64,000 nucleotides of DNA from CAWINY01 sp963837635. GTDB lineage: Bacteria; Acidobacteriota; Terriglobia; Terriglobales; Acidobacteriaceae. Within the stretch, counting starts at the first letter, position 1, and each line of letters opens with the position of its first letter. Below are positions 10,627-18,557 of this stretch, piece by piece. The stretch spans positions 124,001 to 188,000 of the forward strand of contig CAWINY010000007.1 in NCBI GenBank assembly GCA_963837635.1, given 5' to 3'. The position numbers were made by a program, and so were the translations under genes. The notes beneath the pieces are model-generated. The model was not told the DNA's origin and searched no databases. It saw only the letters and a list, made by a program, of their open reading frames with translations.

Positions 10627-11100
10627 ATAATCTGCGGCGGCAAACCCGCAACGAACAGCACCGGCAGCGAAGGTGCCGGAGTGGGCGAAGAGTCGCACGT
10701 CGCCAGGTTAGCGGGTCTAGAGAGTTTCGTCTCAAGAATCTATCAACGTAGCGGTGCCGCTCAGTTCGACATGCCGGCAACCGAATTCTCCCAGATCCTC
10801 AGCGAGATTGCGGGAAAGTATCTGCTCCCGGAAGGTGGCCAGGACGCGGTCCTGGAGTTGCTTTCGAAGCTGCATGTAGAGGAACTGGTCCTTGCTCGGG
10901 CTTGTGCCTCCGGCCACAGTCAAGCCTGGGAGATATTTCTCACTCGCTATCGCGAATGCCTGTACCAAGCAGCAATGTCGATTACGAAGGACGAGACGGC
11001 CGGCCGAGAACTCGCCGATTCTCTGTACGCCGACCTTGTACAGCTCTGACTCGCCATTACCCGAAGAGGTCATCGAAGAATTAATTTGGCGGAAATGAAA
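10627..11100 (+). pseudogene. Sigma-70-like factor, truncated and frameshifted paralogue (copy A)
   Basis: The frame 10681-11049 encodes ESHVARLAGLESFVSRIYQR and later LARACASGHSQAWEIFLTRY. This is closely similar to the first 130 residues of the intact sigma factor on the minus strand at 50938-51930. Similarity begins by about 10636 (PATNSTG) directly after the IS5 right flank, without an ATG. At SLYADL the frame breaks: an extra C in GACCTTGTAC gives LVQL-stop, while the intact gene continues DLYTSDSR. With the base removed, the frame reads YSSDSPLPEEVIEELIWRK and stops at about 11098, unlike the paralogue. Sigma region 4 is missing. The gene is therefore dead: cut from its promoter by the IS, frameshifted and truncated. 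Confidence 0.85.
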
Positions 11101-11364
11101 GTTGTGACTCGCGGTGCCTTCTTCCACTCCTTCGTTGAATCGGATACGCGCAACCATACCCTTGAAGCTTGCCAGCGTCACAGCAGTTCTGGCGCTGGTG
11201 CCTTGGTTCATGCTGCTGTGCGCCGGACGCGTACAGCCCTTGAGCCGCAGACCTACATGGTGCGGCGTCGATGCTACGATGCTTGAAAGAAGGCCCCTGC
11301 TGATTTGCGGGATGCCACGACACTCGTTCATGGGGTCCGCTCCACTCACTTCATGAATAATGGG
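11101..11364. other. No supported gene; possible signal-peptide-coding relic
   Basis: A short plus-strand frame (11114-11356) contains a hydrophobic stretch, KLASVTAVLALVPWFMLLCAG. It is not recognisable and has no clear start. It occupies the place where the anti-sigma gene lies in the intact paralogous locus, but I see no similarity to that gene. Confidence 0.3.
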
Positions 11365-12204
11365 TTAATCAGTACATATCGAGGATTGGGTACCAGGATT
11401 CCAGTGATACGAAGGGTTACTAGGCAGACACGAAGTGGAAGAAGCGGAAGAAGCAGGCACTTCCGGATGCGGTGGATTCTTGCTGTCATTACGGAGTTGC
11501 TCGCAGGTCATCCCGTGGTAACCGTTTGGGAACCATAAAGCCGCGATGGGATTCTGGCAGGGGTCATTGTTGTTGATGGGTTGTGGATCGAGTGGATCAG
11601 CAGGCTTTTTGGGATCGGGGCTGGTACCAGTACTGGATGGCGATGCCGAGGCCACGCTGGGGGTGGCCTGGGATGCTGCGGCGGACACGCTGGGGATGGC
11701 CTGGGATGGTGCGGCGGACACGCTGGGAAACAGTTTGCGCAGCGAGGCATTATCCGGCTGGACTGACATACTCTGGCTCACCACCTGAACCGAAGTATCG
11801 GGTTCCTTTGATAAATTCGCGACACTGAAGTCCAGCTTCGCTTGGGCGGGCTGAGTGGCCAGGGAAGTTAATGTGATCTGCTCGACAGTTCCCGTCCGGC
11901 CCACGATCGAGTAATAGAAATCGTTACTTTTAAGAAGGTCCGCCACTACGCTCCCCGGATCCCCCGGAGAAATGAAAGCAGTCACTCTGGTGGTTAATGC
12001 GCTTGGAGGTGCTTCGACCGTTGCTCCGATCTGCGTGTGCACGGCCTGCAATATATCACCCAGTGCACAGTTCTCCGCCGAAATGGCCAACTGCCCTTGC
12101 TCGTAAACTACCTTGGGAGCGGGGGGCGGATCTTGCGCCCTGAGTGCCACGCCACAACAACAGAAAGACATACATGCCAGGAAAACGCTAGTAAACGTTC
12201 GCAT
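11365..12204 (-). CDS. Secreted STN/secretin-N-like protein with low-complexity tail
   Basis: The start at 12204 is preferred because AGAGGGG lies about 8 bases upstream and the protein then opens with a signal peptide (MRTFTSVFLACMSFCCCGVALRAQ); upstream codons in this frame are not needed. It gives about 279 residues. After the signal comes a domain of about 90 residues (QLAISAENCALGDILQAVHT, then VTAFISPGDPGSVVADLL) that resembles STN/secretin short domains, where a weak 'amyloid-like' fold is repeated in secretins and TonB systems. Then comes a Ser/Ala/Pro-rich linker with PSVSAA repeats and a C-terminal part with three cysteines (DPCQNPIAALWFPNGYHGMT, CEQLRND, TSCLPSN). It is probably periplasmic or on the surface. 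It faces away from the luxR gene at 13.1 kb. I know no exact function. Confidence 0.7.
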   Translation of the reverse strand: MRTFTSVFLACMSFCCCGVALRAQDPPPAPKVVYEQGQLAISAENCALGDILQAVHTQIGATVEAPPSALTTRVTAFISPGDPGSVVADLLKSNDFYYSIVGRTGTVEQITLTSLATQPAQAKLDFSVANLSKEPDTSVQVVSQSMSVQPDNASLRKLFPSVSAAPSQAIPSVSAAASQATPSVASASPSSTGTSPDPKKPADPLDPQPINNNDPCQNPIAALWFPNGYHGMTCEQLRNDSKNPPHPEVPASSASSTSCLPSNPSYHWNPGTQSSICTD

Positions 12205-12331
12205 GAAATGCCCCTCTTTCCGCAATACTGCTGGATTCGACCCTGCTACGCCGCGGCAAACCACCGGCGCACACTTGCCTGACGTAACACTCTGCCGATT
12301 CATAGTGGATCACGTACCTAATCGCTTGGTA

Positions 12332-12390
12332 AATACCAATTACTGCGTAGTCAATTCGATTAGTCTATTCGGGCGTATCCCTCAGATTAA
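12332..12390 (+). repeat. 59-bp direct repeat, copy 1
   Basis: The core CGTAGTCAATTCGATTAGT followed by GGCGTATCCCTCAGATTAA is found again at 13014-13072, with 6 mismatches over 59 bp. The two copies are in the same orientation and bracket a transposase remnant. They may be a target or segment duplication, or regulatory sequence copied from the promoter of the luxR-type gene at 13136. Confidence 0.7.
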
Positions 12391-12580
12391 CCCTCAATTC
12401 ATGAAGGACAGGTGTTTTGGGTGGAGTAGGGTTTCAGCCCTGGATTTAAGCGGGCTTTGGAAGATTACGGCTGAACCGGCCGCGGAAAAACTCTTGTTTC
12501 CTGCGGCGATGAAGCCACTCGGTGCATATTTTCGTGTTTTGGACCTGTTGTGCCGTTGGATTTCTGTTGTTGTTTTATCC

Positions 12581-12907
12581 CTAGAGGCCGTCTTTGGGTA
12601 CTTCGGCCCTACAGGGCCGGGCTTGAATCGGAATCAGCCTCCTCATGCGCATCAGGTTATAGGCCGTGATGGTCAGCCGGTAGAACCAGTCCACGCGCTT
12701 GAGCCCACGCAGCTTCACCTGGCGCAACGGACGGTCCAACTTACTCCAGTCAAAGACCCGCTCGATCAGCTTGCGCTTCTTCTGGCTGATCGCGTGCCGC
12801 CCATCGGCTCGTTCCTCCTCGGTTAGACAGTTTTTGCCCAGGTTGCCCTTGACGTACTCGCTGATATGCGGAGCTACCTCGCGCTCCCGCAAGCTCTCCC
12901 GCTGAGG
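12581..12907 (-). pseudogene. Transposase C-terminal remnant (IS1182/IS5-like)
   Basis: Minus-strand reading gives GRHAISQKKRKLIERVFDWS, then LRQVKLRGLKRVDWF and LTITAYNLMRMRRLI. These match the C-terminal end of IS1182-like transposases, where a glutamate-bearing QRKRKRVEExFGWLK motif is followed by a TLxxAAYNLVRLRxL end. About 100 residues remain and the N-terminal catalytic part is absent, so it is inactive. It lies between the two 59-bp direct repeats. Confidence 0.65.
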
Positions 12908-13013
12908 GACATTCCGTAAGCGGCCTGAAGACTTCCTCAGGGGCTACAGCCCCATTTGCTCCTCGGTTGGCGCAGGCCCGAAGGCCCGCTCCACTTTTAT
13001 GATAATGCGAGTT

Positions 13014-13072
13014 AATGCTAATTACGGCGTAGTCAATTCGATTAGTGTAATCAGGCGTATCCCTCAGATTAA
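13014..13072 (+). repeat. 59-bp direct repeat, copy 2 (upstream of luxR at 13136)
   Basis: This is the second copy of the repeat at 12332-12390. It ends 63 bp before the start codon of the regulator at 13136, so it covers the place where that gene's promoter or operator should be. Confidence 0.7.
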
Positions 13073-13135
13073 TAGTAAAACTCTTGACGGGAGCGCGATC
13101 TCGGTTTAGTTATGCCAAGATCAGGTTAGACAGGT

Positions 13136-13678
13136 ATGCAACAGTCCTTTATGCAAAATGGCGACCTCGGATTCATGCTGCTGGACGCTTCGTTCACGCC
13201 GGTGGCGGCCAACGATCAGGCTGTGCGCATCCTCGCTTTTCCAACCGCCCCCGCGCACATTCCTCATATAGAAAGCTTCCTGGCGGACAAGCTTCGCACC
13301 GACCTGATGGTCCGCACCGAGGCCGGGGCGAGTTTCGTGACGGAATTCAGATCGGACAAGCGGCGTTATACCTGCTCCGCATTTTGTCTGGATGGGCGCC
13401 TCAGGTCCTCCCTCAACGGATCCGTAGTCTTATTGTTGTTGCAGCGGCCGGCCAAGCGTCGCCTCGACCTGACGCAGATTTCGACCGTGTATAACCTTAC
13501 TCCCCGAGAGCGAGAATCGGTGGAGCTCTTGGCGCAGGGGCTCACGACCAAGGAAATTGCCCGGCGTATGGCCGTCAGTCCCAGTACGATAGGCGCCTTC
13601 CTGCGCTTGGTAATGGTAAAGCTGGGCACCACCAGCCGCTCCGGTATAGTTAGCAAGGTGGCTCTCCCACCCTCGTAG
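13136..13678 (+). CDS. LuxR-type HTH transcriptional regulator (third family member)
   Basis: This 180-residue protein has a sensor-like N-terminal half (GFMLLDASFTPVAANDQAVR, PAS-like in pattern). Its C-terminal LuxR helix-turn-helix is LTPRERESVELLAQGLTTKE followed by IARRMAVSPSTIGAFLRLVM. It has the layout of the regulators at 8468 and 52266 but lower identity. The start at 13136 is the first ATG; a second ATG at 13151 is possible, and the ribosome binding site is weak. The next genes on this strand are the three tandem secreted proteins, whose leader contains the AGGAGGATCCTC element, so control of that cluster is a reasonable inference. No receiver domain is present. Confidence 0.8.
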   Translation: MQQSFMQNGDLGFMLLDASFTPVAANDQAVRILAFPTAPAHIPHIESFLADKLRTDLMVRTEAGASFVTEFRSDKRRYTCSAFCLDGRLRSSLNGSVVLLLLQRPAKRRLDLTQISTVYNLTPRERESVELLAQGLTTKEIARRMAVSPSTIGAFLRLVMVKLGTTSRSGIVSKVALPPS

Positions 13679-14055
13679 ACGGGCGAAAGGCGCCCTCCTC
13701 CATCCTTCCGCCTGCGAACCAACCTGCTTTCGCCTCTCTGGCGGCCAGCGTGGCATCCGATTCGGTAATCTAAACTTTTATCATCTTGGTTCTTTTTTCA
13801 GCGGACTGTTCAGCCGCTGAGGTTCATACCGTCCGGACCGGCAAGGATACCTCACGAGCTAAAGCCTTAGAACTGCAGGTCTTCCCGCGACCAGCCTTTG
13901 GTATTGGTCCAATAGTTTAGCCAAATTAATTAGGCTCTTCACCTGCTCCTCTGGCGTTAGGCAATCGGTCTACGACATCGGTGGGCTTGGCACGCGCGTC
14001 GGCACAGTGCATTGTAAGCACACTGATCGCCTTGAGCGAACAGTCACGATTGAAT
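13679..14055. promoter_or_regulatory. Leader upstream of the first tandem secreted-protein gene
   Basis: The last 110 bp or so contain GTGCATTGTA and CTGATCGCC followed by GAGCG.ACAGTCAC. The same sequence recurs, slightly changed, upstream of the second and third copies (about 15125-15225 and 16318-16415), so the promoter and 5' leader were duplicated with the genes. Further upstream is a hairpin (TCAGCGG at 13798-13804 pairing with CCGCTGA at 13814-13820) of unknown role. No gene is seen. Confidence 0.5.
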
Positions 14056-14069
14056 AGGAGGATCCTCAG

Positions 14070-14729
14070 ATGTTAAAGAAAGTTGCTCTGGTGGCGATCG
14101 CCACCCTGTTGCTGTCCATGGTCGCGTTCGCACAGGACGGGGTATATCGGGTGAACTACTTCGACCACAACGACCCGTCCAATGCTATGGACCAGACCGA
14201 ACATATCATCAACACCGGCCTTCTGGGCGCACCTCAAGGCCTGAACGGTCAAGTCATGACTAGCGGCTATCTCTGCGCCAACATCTATGTGTTCGACAAG
14301 AACCAGGAAATGCTCGAAGCCTGCGCCTGCCCGATTTCGCCGGACAGCGTTCTGGTGGAGTCGGTCAGAAAGAACCTGACGGCCAATCCGGTCACCGGTA
14401 TCATCCCCGCCCTGGGCGTGATCAAGGTGACCTCCAGCATTCCGATCAGCGTCACCCCGAATGGCGTGAGCCCCGTCAGCGCTACCGCCGTTTGTGATGC
14501 TGGTGATGTCCTCGCCGCTGTCGGTACTGCCGCGAATCAACTCGCGCCTGGCCTGAAGGCATGGGGAACTCATACCCAGGTGGTACCGGGTGGAAACGCC
14601 ATCACGGAAGGTGAATCCCAGGAAGCCCAACTCGGTGCAGCTGAAGCCACATACTTGCCGATAGCGGCCAATTGGGCGAAGACATTCGGCAGCGGCCAGG
14701 GTCTTTGCTCGTGCGGCGACCCCCAGTAG
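14070..14729 (+). CDS. Secreted six-cysteine protein, tandem copy 1
   Basis: This 219-residue protein has a clear signal peptide (MLKKVALVAIATLLLSMVAFA, cut before QDG). The mature part carries six conserved cysteines: one in SGYLCANIY, two in LEACACPIS, one in ATAVCDAGD and two in GLCSCGDPQ at the very end. I do not recognise the family. Repeated Pro/Gly and V/I-rich strands suggest an extracellular beta-rich fold. The ribosome binding site AGGAGG (14056-14061) is strong. A rho-independent terminator follows at 14791. The neighbours are two nearly identical copies downstream and a LuxR-type regulator upstream. Only the first residues after the signal differ among copies (QDGVYRVNYF here). 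Function is unknown; a secreted structural or binding protein is possible. Confidence 0.85.
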   Translation: MLKKVALVAIATLLLSMVAFAQDGVYRVNYFDHNDPSNAMDQTEHIINTGLLGAPQGLNGQVMTSGYLCANIYVFDKNQEMLEACACPISPDSVLVESVRKNLTANPVTGIIPALGVIKVTSSIPISVTPNGVSPVSATAVCDAGDVLAAVGTAANQLAPGLKAWGTHTQVVPGGNAITEGESQEAQLGAAEATYLPIAANWAKTFGSGQGLCSCGDPQ

Positions 14730-14790
14730 TCCGAGAACATAACTTTGTGTGCCTGCCGATAGTTGCTCCAAAGGAACCGTTGGCGGACAC

Positions 14791-14818
14791 CCAGGCGGCG
14801 AAAGCCGCCTGGTTTTTT
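14791..14818 (+). terminator. Rho-independent terminator of tandem copy 1
   Basis: The hairpin CCAGGCGGC/GCCGCCTGG around a short AAA-type loop is followed by TTTTTT. It lies 62 bp after the stop codon. Confidence 0.85.
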
Positions 14819-14862
14819 GCGAATCGATTGGATCTATGCATTTGTTCAGCGAATAAATACAT

Positions 14863-14902
14863 GGATTCTTCGCCTCCGCTGCGCTCCGGCTCAGAATGAC
14901 AC
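14863..14902. repeat. Half copy of the dispersed palindromic repeat
   Basis: GGATTCTTCGCCTCCGCTGC followed by GGCTCAGAATGACA corresponds to one arm of the repeats at 2184 and 56716. A second half copy is at 16052-16091, carried along by the tandem duplication. Confidence 0.6.
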
Positions 14903-14966
14903 CCTTTAGTATAAATGACTCTACTAACGACGCACTACACTAGCGTAGCCTGCATTATTCGTGAAT

Positions 14967-15065
14967 CGGGTGAAGCAGGCCTTCAGGTCTCGATGCAGGA
15001 CGCCGGGCTCTGACCCACAAGCGCTTCGCGCTCGTTGGGGGCCCACTGAAGCCCTGCTCCACCCG
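14967..15065. repeat. About 99-bp palindromic element between tandem copies 1 and 2
   Basis: CGGGTGAAGCAGGCCTTCAG at the left end pairs with CTGAAGCCCTGCTCCACCCG at the right end, allowing two wobble or mismatched positions, and encloses a small AGCGCTTCGCGCT hairpin. The equivalent element is at 16156-16255 between copies 2 and 3. It could be a mobile palindromic element or a folded RNA; it is not coding. Confidence 0.65.
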
Positions 15066-15234
15066 TAATCAAAGCACGCGCCTTTGTCCCAGAAGAGTCA
15101 CCTTTACGTAGTAGTGAAATTGCTTAGGGCATCGGTAGGCTTGGCAGCAACGTCCGCGCCGTGCATTGTAGGCAGGGGCTGATCGCCATGAGCGGGCAGT
15201 CACTAGATAAAAAAACAAATAGGAGGATCCTCAG

Positions 15235-15918
15235 ATGTTAAAGAAAGTTGCTCTGGTGGCGATCGCCACCCTGTTGCTGTCCATGGTCGCGTTCGCACAG
15301 GACTCACAGATACAGGACCCACAGTTATCGGTATATAGTGTGAACTACTTCGACCACAACGACCCGTCCAATGCTATGGACCAGACCGAACATATCATCA
15401 ACACCGGCCTTCTGGGCGCACCTCAAGGCCTGAACGGTCAAGTCATGACTAGCGGCTATCTCTGCGCCAACATCTATGTGTTCGACAAGAACCAGGAAAT
15501 GCTCGAAGCCTGCGCCTGCCCGATTTCGCCAGACAGCGTTCTGGTTGAGTCGGTCAGAAAGAACCTGACGGCCAATCCGGTCACCGGTATCATCCCCGCC
15601 CTGGGCGTGATCAAGGTGACCTCCAGCATTCCGATCAGCGTCACCCCGAATGGCGTGAGCCCCGTCAGCGCTACCGCCGTTTGTGATGCTGGTGATGTCC
15701 TCACCACTGTCGGTACTGCCGCGAATCAACTCGCGCCTGGCCTGAAGGCATGGGGAACTCATACCCAGGTGGTACCGGGTGGAAACGCCATCACCGAAGG
15801 TGAATCCCAGGAAGCCCAACTCGGCGCAGCTGAAGCGCGATACCTGCCGATAGCGGCCAATTGGGCGAAGACATTCGGCAGCGGCCAGGGTCTTTGCTCG
15901 TGCGGCGACCCCCAGTAG
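15235..15918 (+). CDS. Secreted six-cysteine protein, tandem copy 2
   Basis: This 227-residue protein is nearly identical to copy 1, with the same signal peptide and all six cysteines. The difference is concentrated just after the signal cleavage site, where it reads QDSQIQDPQLSVYSVNYF. That is eight residues longer than copy 1 at this point. A few substitutions occur near DVLTTVGTA and EARYLPIAAN. The upstream leader, AGGAGGATCCTC ribosome binding region and terminator are copied too, so it is a full expression unit of about 1.17-1.19 kb. Family and function are unknown, as for copy 1. Confidence 0.85.
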   Translation: MLKKVALVAIATLLLSMVAFAQDSQIQDPQLSVYSVNYFDHNDPSNAMDQTEHIINTGLLGAPQGLNGQVMTSGYLCANIYVFDKNQEMLEACACPISPDSVLVESVRKNLTANPVTGIIPALGVIKVTSSIPISVTPNGVSPVSATAVCDAGDVLTTVGTAANQLAPGLKAWGTHTQVVPGGNAITEGESQEAQLGAAEARYLPIAANWAKTFGSGQGLCSCGDPQ

Positions 15919-15979
15919 TCCGAGAACATAACTTTGTGTACCTGCCGATAGTTGCTCCAAAGGAACCGTTGGCGGACAC

Positions 15980-16007
15980 CCAGGCGGCGAAAGCCGCCTG
16001 GTTTTTT
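15980..16007 (+). terminator. Rho-independent terminator of tandem copy 2
   Basis: Same hairpin as after copy 1 (CCAGGCGGC/GCCGCCTGG) followed by six T. It shows that each tandem gene ends its own transcript. Confidence 0.85.
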
Positions 16008-16051
16008 GCGAATCGATTGGATCTATGCATTTGTTCAGCGAATAAATACAT

Positions 16052-16091
16052 GGATTCTTCGCCTCCGCTGCGCTCCGGCTCAGTATGACAC
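16052..16091. repeat. Half copy of the dispersed palindromic repeat
   Basis: This is the counterpart of 14863-14902, copied with the tandem unit, with a single-base change (CAGTATGACA). Confidence 0.55.
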
Positions 16092-16155
16092 CCTTTGGCA
16101 TAAGTGGCTTTACTAACGACGCACTACACCAGCGTAGCCTGCATTATTCGTGAAT

Positions 16156-16255
16156 CGGGTGGAGCAGGCCTTCAGGTCTCGATGCAGGACGCCGGGCTCT
16201 GACCCACAAGCACTTCGCGCTCGTTGGGGGGCCCACTGAAGCCCTGCTCCACCCG
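16156..16255. repeat. About 100-bp palindromic element between tandem copies 2 and 3
   Basis: The left arm CGGGTGGAGCAGGCCTTCAG pairs better with the right arm than in the first copy, one mismatch having been repaired (AAG to GAG). This could be compensatory change or simply sequence drift. It encloses the same inner hairpin with CACTTCGCGC. Confidence 0.65.
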
Positions 16256-16424
16256 TAATCAAAGCACGCGCCCTTTGTCCCAGAAGAGCCACCTTTACGT
16301 AGTAGGGAAATTGCTTAGGGCATCGGTAGGCTTGGCAGCAACGTCCGCGCCGTGCATTGTAGGTAGGGCTGTTCGCCATGAGCGGGCAGTCACTAGATAA
16401 AAAAACAAATAGGAGGATCCTCAG

Positions 16425-17093
16425 ATGTTAAAGAAAGTTGCTCTGGTGGCGATCGCCACCCTGTTGCTGTCCATGGTCGCGTTCGCACAGGACTCACAGT
16501 TAGCGGTATATAGTGTGAACTACTTCGACCACAACGACCCGTCCAATGCTATGGACCAGACCGAACATATCATCAACACCGGCCTTCTGGGCGCACCTCA
16601 AGGCCTGAACGGTCAAGTCATGACTAGCGGCTATCTCTGCGCCAACATCTATGTGTTCGACAAGAACCAGGAAATGCTCGAAGCCTGCGCCTGCCCGATT
16701 TCGCCAGACAGCGTTCTGGTTGAGTCGGTCAGAAAGAACCTGACGGCCAATCCGGTCACCGGTATCATCCCCGCCCTGGGCGTGATCAAGGTGACCTCCA
16801 GCATTCCGATCAGCGTCACCCCGAATGGCGTGAGCCCCGTCAGCGCTACCGCCGTTTGTGATGCTGGTGATGTCCTCGCCGGTATCGGTACTGCCGCGAA
16901 TCAACTCGCGCCTGGCCTGAAGGCATGGGGAACTCATACCCAGGTGGTACCGGGTGGGAACGCCATCACGGAAGGTGAATCCCAGGAAGCCCAACTCGGC
17001 GCAGCTGAAGCGCGATACCTGCCGATAGCGGCCAATTGGGCGAAGACATTCGGCAGCGGCCAGGGTCTTTGCTCGTGCGGCGACCCCCAGTAG
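16425..17093 (+). CDS. Secreted six-cysteine protein, tandem copy 3
   Basis: This 222-residue protein has the same signal peptide and cysteine pattern. The variable stretch after the signal reads QDSQLAVYSVNYF, intermediate in length between copies 1 and 2. DVLAGIGTA marks the other small variable spot. Leader and ribosome binding region are conserved. Its terminator was split by an ISL3-family insertion (IS from 17184), leaving the hairpin and T-run in place. The copies are so alike that recent duplication or gene conversion is likely. The family is unrecognised. Confidence 0.85.
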   Translation: MLKKVALVAIATLLLSMVAFAQDSQLAVYSVNYFDHNDPSNAMDQTEHIINTGLLGAPQGLNGQVMTSGYLCANIYVFDKNQEMLEACACPISPDSVLVESVRKNLTANPVTGIIPALGVIKVTSSIPISVTPNGVSPVSATAVCDAGDVLAGIGTAANQLAPGLKAWGTHTQVVPGGNAITEGESQEAQLGAAEARYLPIAANWAKTFGSGQGLCSCGDPQ

Positions 17094-17154
17094 TCCTAGA
17101 ACAGAACTTTGTGTACCTGCCGATAGTTGCTTCAAAGGAACCGTTGGCGTACAC

Positions 17155-17182
17155 CCAGGCGGCAAATGCCGCCTGGTTTTTT
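17155..17182 (+). terminator. Rho-independent terminator of tandem copy 3, abutted by an IS
   Basis: The hairpin CCAGGCGGC/GCCGCCTGG and T-run end exactly where the ISL3-type element begins. The 8-bp target duplication GTTTTTTG includes the T-run. The hairpin loop differs slightly from the other copies (AAAT). Confidence 0.8.
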
Positions 17183-17183
17183 G

Positions 17184-18557
17184 GGTTCCTATCCCAAAAG
17201 TGTAATTGGAGAAAACATCCTGTAGAACTAAGGGGTTAGACGGGGAGTGAGCGCCCCGGTCGGTATGCTTTCGTGAGTTGCTGCAAACAACCACGGAAAG
17301 GAAACCGAGACGAGGTGCTCATCGAGACGTTTATCAGAAAACAGCTGGGATTGAAAGCTCACCGGGTGACGAAGGTGGAACAGGCCGGGGAGCAGATGAC
17401 GGTTCACATCGACCGTCTGGGAACCAGGTTGCTGCGTTGCGGGGTATGCCGACAGCGGTGCCTGCACGTGCACAGTATTCGGGGATGGCGGCAGTGGCGG
17501 GACCTGTCGATGCGCAAGGCGATGTTGATTCTGCGTTATCGGCCCCGACGGGTAGATTGTCCGCGCTGTGGGATACGGGTGGAGGACTTCCCCTGGGCCG
17601 AGCCGTGGGCGCGGGTGACCCGGGCGCTAGGCAATGCGGTAGCCATGCTGGCGCGGGAACTGAGTTGGCAAGGGACGGCGCGGCAGTATGGGCTGAACTG
17701 GAAGACGGTGGCCGGGATTGTGCGCCGGACGGTCGCCTACGGGCTGCGCAAACGCAAACGCCCGCCGGTGCATGTAATTGGCATCGATGAAGTCAGTCGG
17801 CGGAAAGGGCAAGTTTACCTCACCGTGGTCTATGACATGGAACGGCGGGTCGTGCTGTGGGTAGGCGACGGCCGGAGCGAAGAAGAGGTAAAGCCGTTCT
17901 TCACCGAGGTCATGGGGCGAAGGCGTTGCACGACGCTGCAGGTCGTATGCATGGACATGTCGGCCACCTATGCGAAGCTAGTGCAGAAACACGCCCGGAA
18001 TGCCCAGATTTTGTTTGACCGATTCCATATCGTCAAGCACCTGAACGAAGCCGTGGATGAGGTGCGGCGGAGCGAGATGCGGCGTTTGGTGGGCAAAGAG
18101 AAGGCAGAGTTCAAAAGCACCCGTTGGTTGCTACTGAAAAATCCCTGGAACCTCACCACGGACCAGCAGGAGCGGCTGTCCACGCTGGTGCGCTGGAACC
18201 TACCGATCGTGCGCGCCTGGTACCTGAAGGAAGCCTTCCAACTGTTCTGGGGATATCGCCAGCCGGCCCGCGCCAAGGCCCATCTGGAGAAGTGGATGCG
18301 CTCGGCCATGCGCTCGCGCTTGCAGCCACTCAAACGATTCGTGAGAATGCTGCGCTCTCATCTCGACGGCATTCTGGCCTGGACCAAGATTCGGCTGTCC
18401 AACGGCGCGCTGGAAGGAATGAACAACAAGATCAAATCCATCAGCCATCGTTCCTTCGGATTTCGCAGCGCTCAGAACTACATTGCGGCTATCTATCACT
18501 GCTGTGCTCGACTGCCGCTACCGGAGGAAAGCTGATTACACTTTTGGGATACGAGCC
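17184..18557 (+). mobile_element. Complete ISL3-family insertion sequence
   Basis: The element is 1,374 bp. The left end starts GGTTCCTATCCCAAAAGTG and the right end read inward starts GGCTCGTATCCCAAAAGTG, an inverted repeat with two mismatches. Both flanks carry GTTTTTTG (17176-17183 and 18558-18565), an 8-bp target duplication as expected for ISL3. Sequence right of the element (CGAATCGATTGG) continues the terminator flank seen after tandem copies 1 and 2, which confirms the insertion point. Confidence 0.93.
17273..18535 (+). CDS. ISL3-family transposase
   Basis: This transposase is about 420 residues. An N-terminal zinc-finger-like part has CGVCRQRC and a DCPRCGIRVEDFPWAEP stretch typical of ISL3. 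An HTH follows, then the DDE core: Asp in HVIGIDEVSRRKG, Asp in VVCMDMSATY and Glu in NGALEGMNNKIKSISHRSFG. The GTG at 17273 or an internal GTG at about 17315 (VLIETFIRK) could be the start. The frame is intact and both ends of the element are present, so it is potentially active. Confidence 0.95.
   Translation: MSCCKQPRKGNRDEVLIETFIRKQLGLKAHRVTKVEQAGEQMTVHIDRLGTRLLRCGVCRQRCLHVHSIRGWRQWRDLSMRKAMLILRYRPRRVDCPRCGIRVEDFPWAEPWARVTRALGNAVAMLARELSWQGTARQYGLNWKTVAGIVRRTVAYGLRKRKRPPVHVIGIDEVSRRKGQVYLTVVYDMERRVVLWVGDGRSEEEVKPFFTEVMGRRRCTTLQVVCMDMSATYAKLVQKHARNAQILFDRFHIVKHLNEAVDEVRRSEMRRLVGKEKAEFKSTRWLLLKNPWNLTTDQQERLSTLVRWNLPIVRAWYLKEAFQLFWGYRQPARAKAHLEKWMRSAMRSRLQPLKRFVRMLRSHLDGILAWTKIRLSNGALEGMNNKIKSISHRSFGFRSAQNYIAAIYHCCARLPLPEES

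Noticed and set aside
13791..13820. Hairpin with T-run as a terminator of the LuxR gene at 13136
   Set aside because: The T-run comes before the hairpin on the plus strand, so the order is wrong for a terminator of that gene, and no minus-strand gene ends there.
14070..17093. Tandem repeats as a pure assembly artefact
   Set aside because: The copies differ at several fixed positions, in the length of the mature N terminus and in their flanks (only the third has the ISL3 insertion), so they are more likely real copies. Read depth would settle it.
14073..17294. Minus-strand open frames opposite the three tandem secreted genes
   Set aside because: They repeat because the plus-strand genes repeat. 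No signal peptide or family match, while the plus-strand genes have signal peptides, ribosome sites and terminators.
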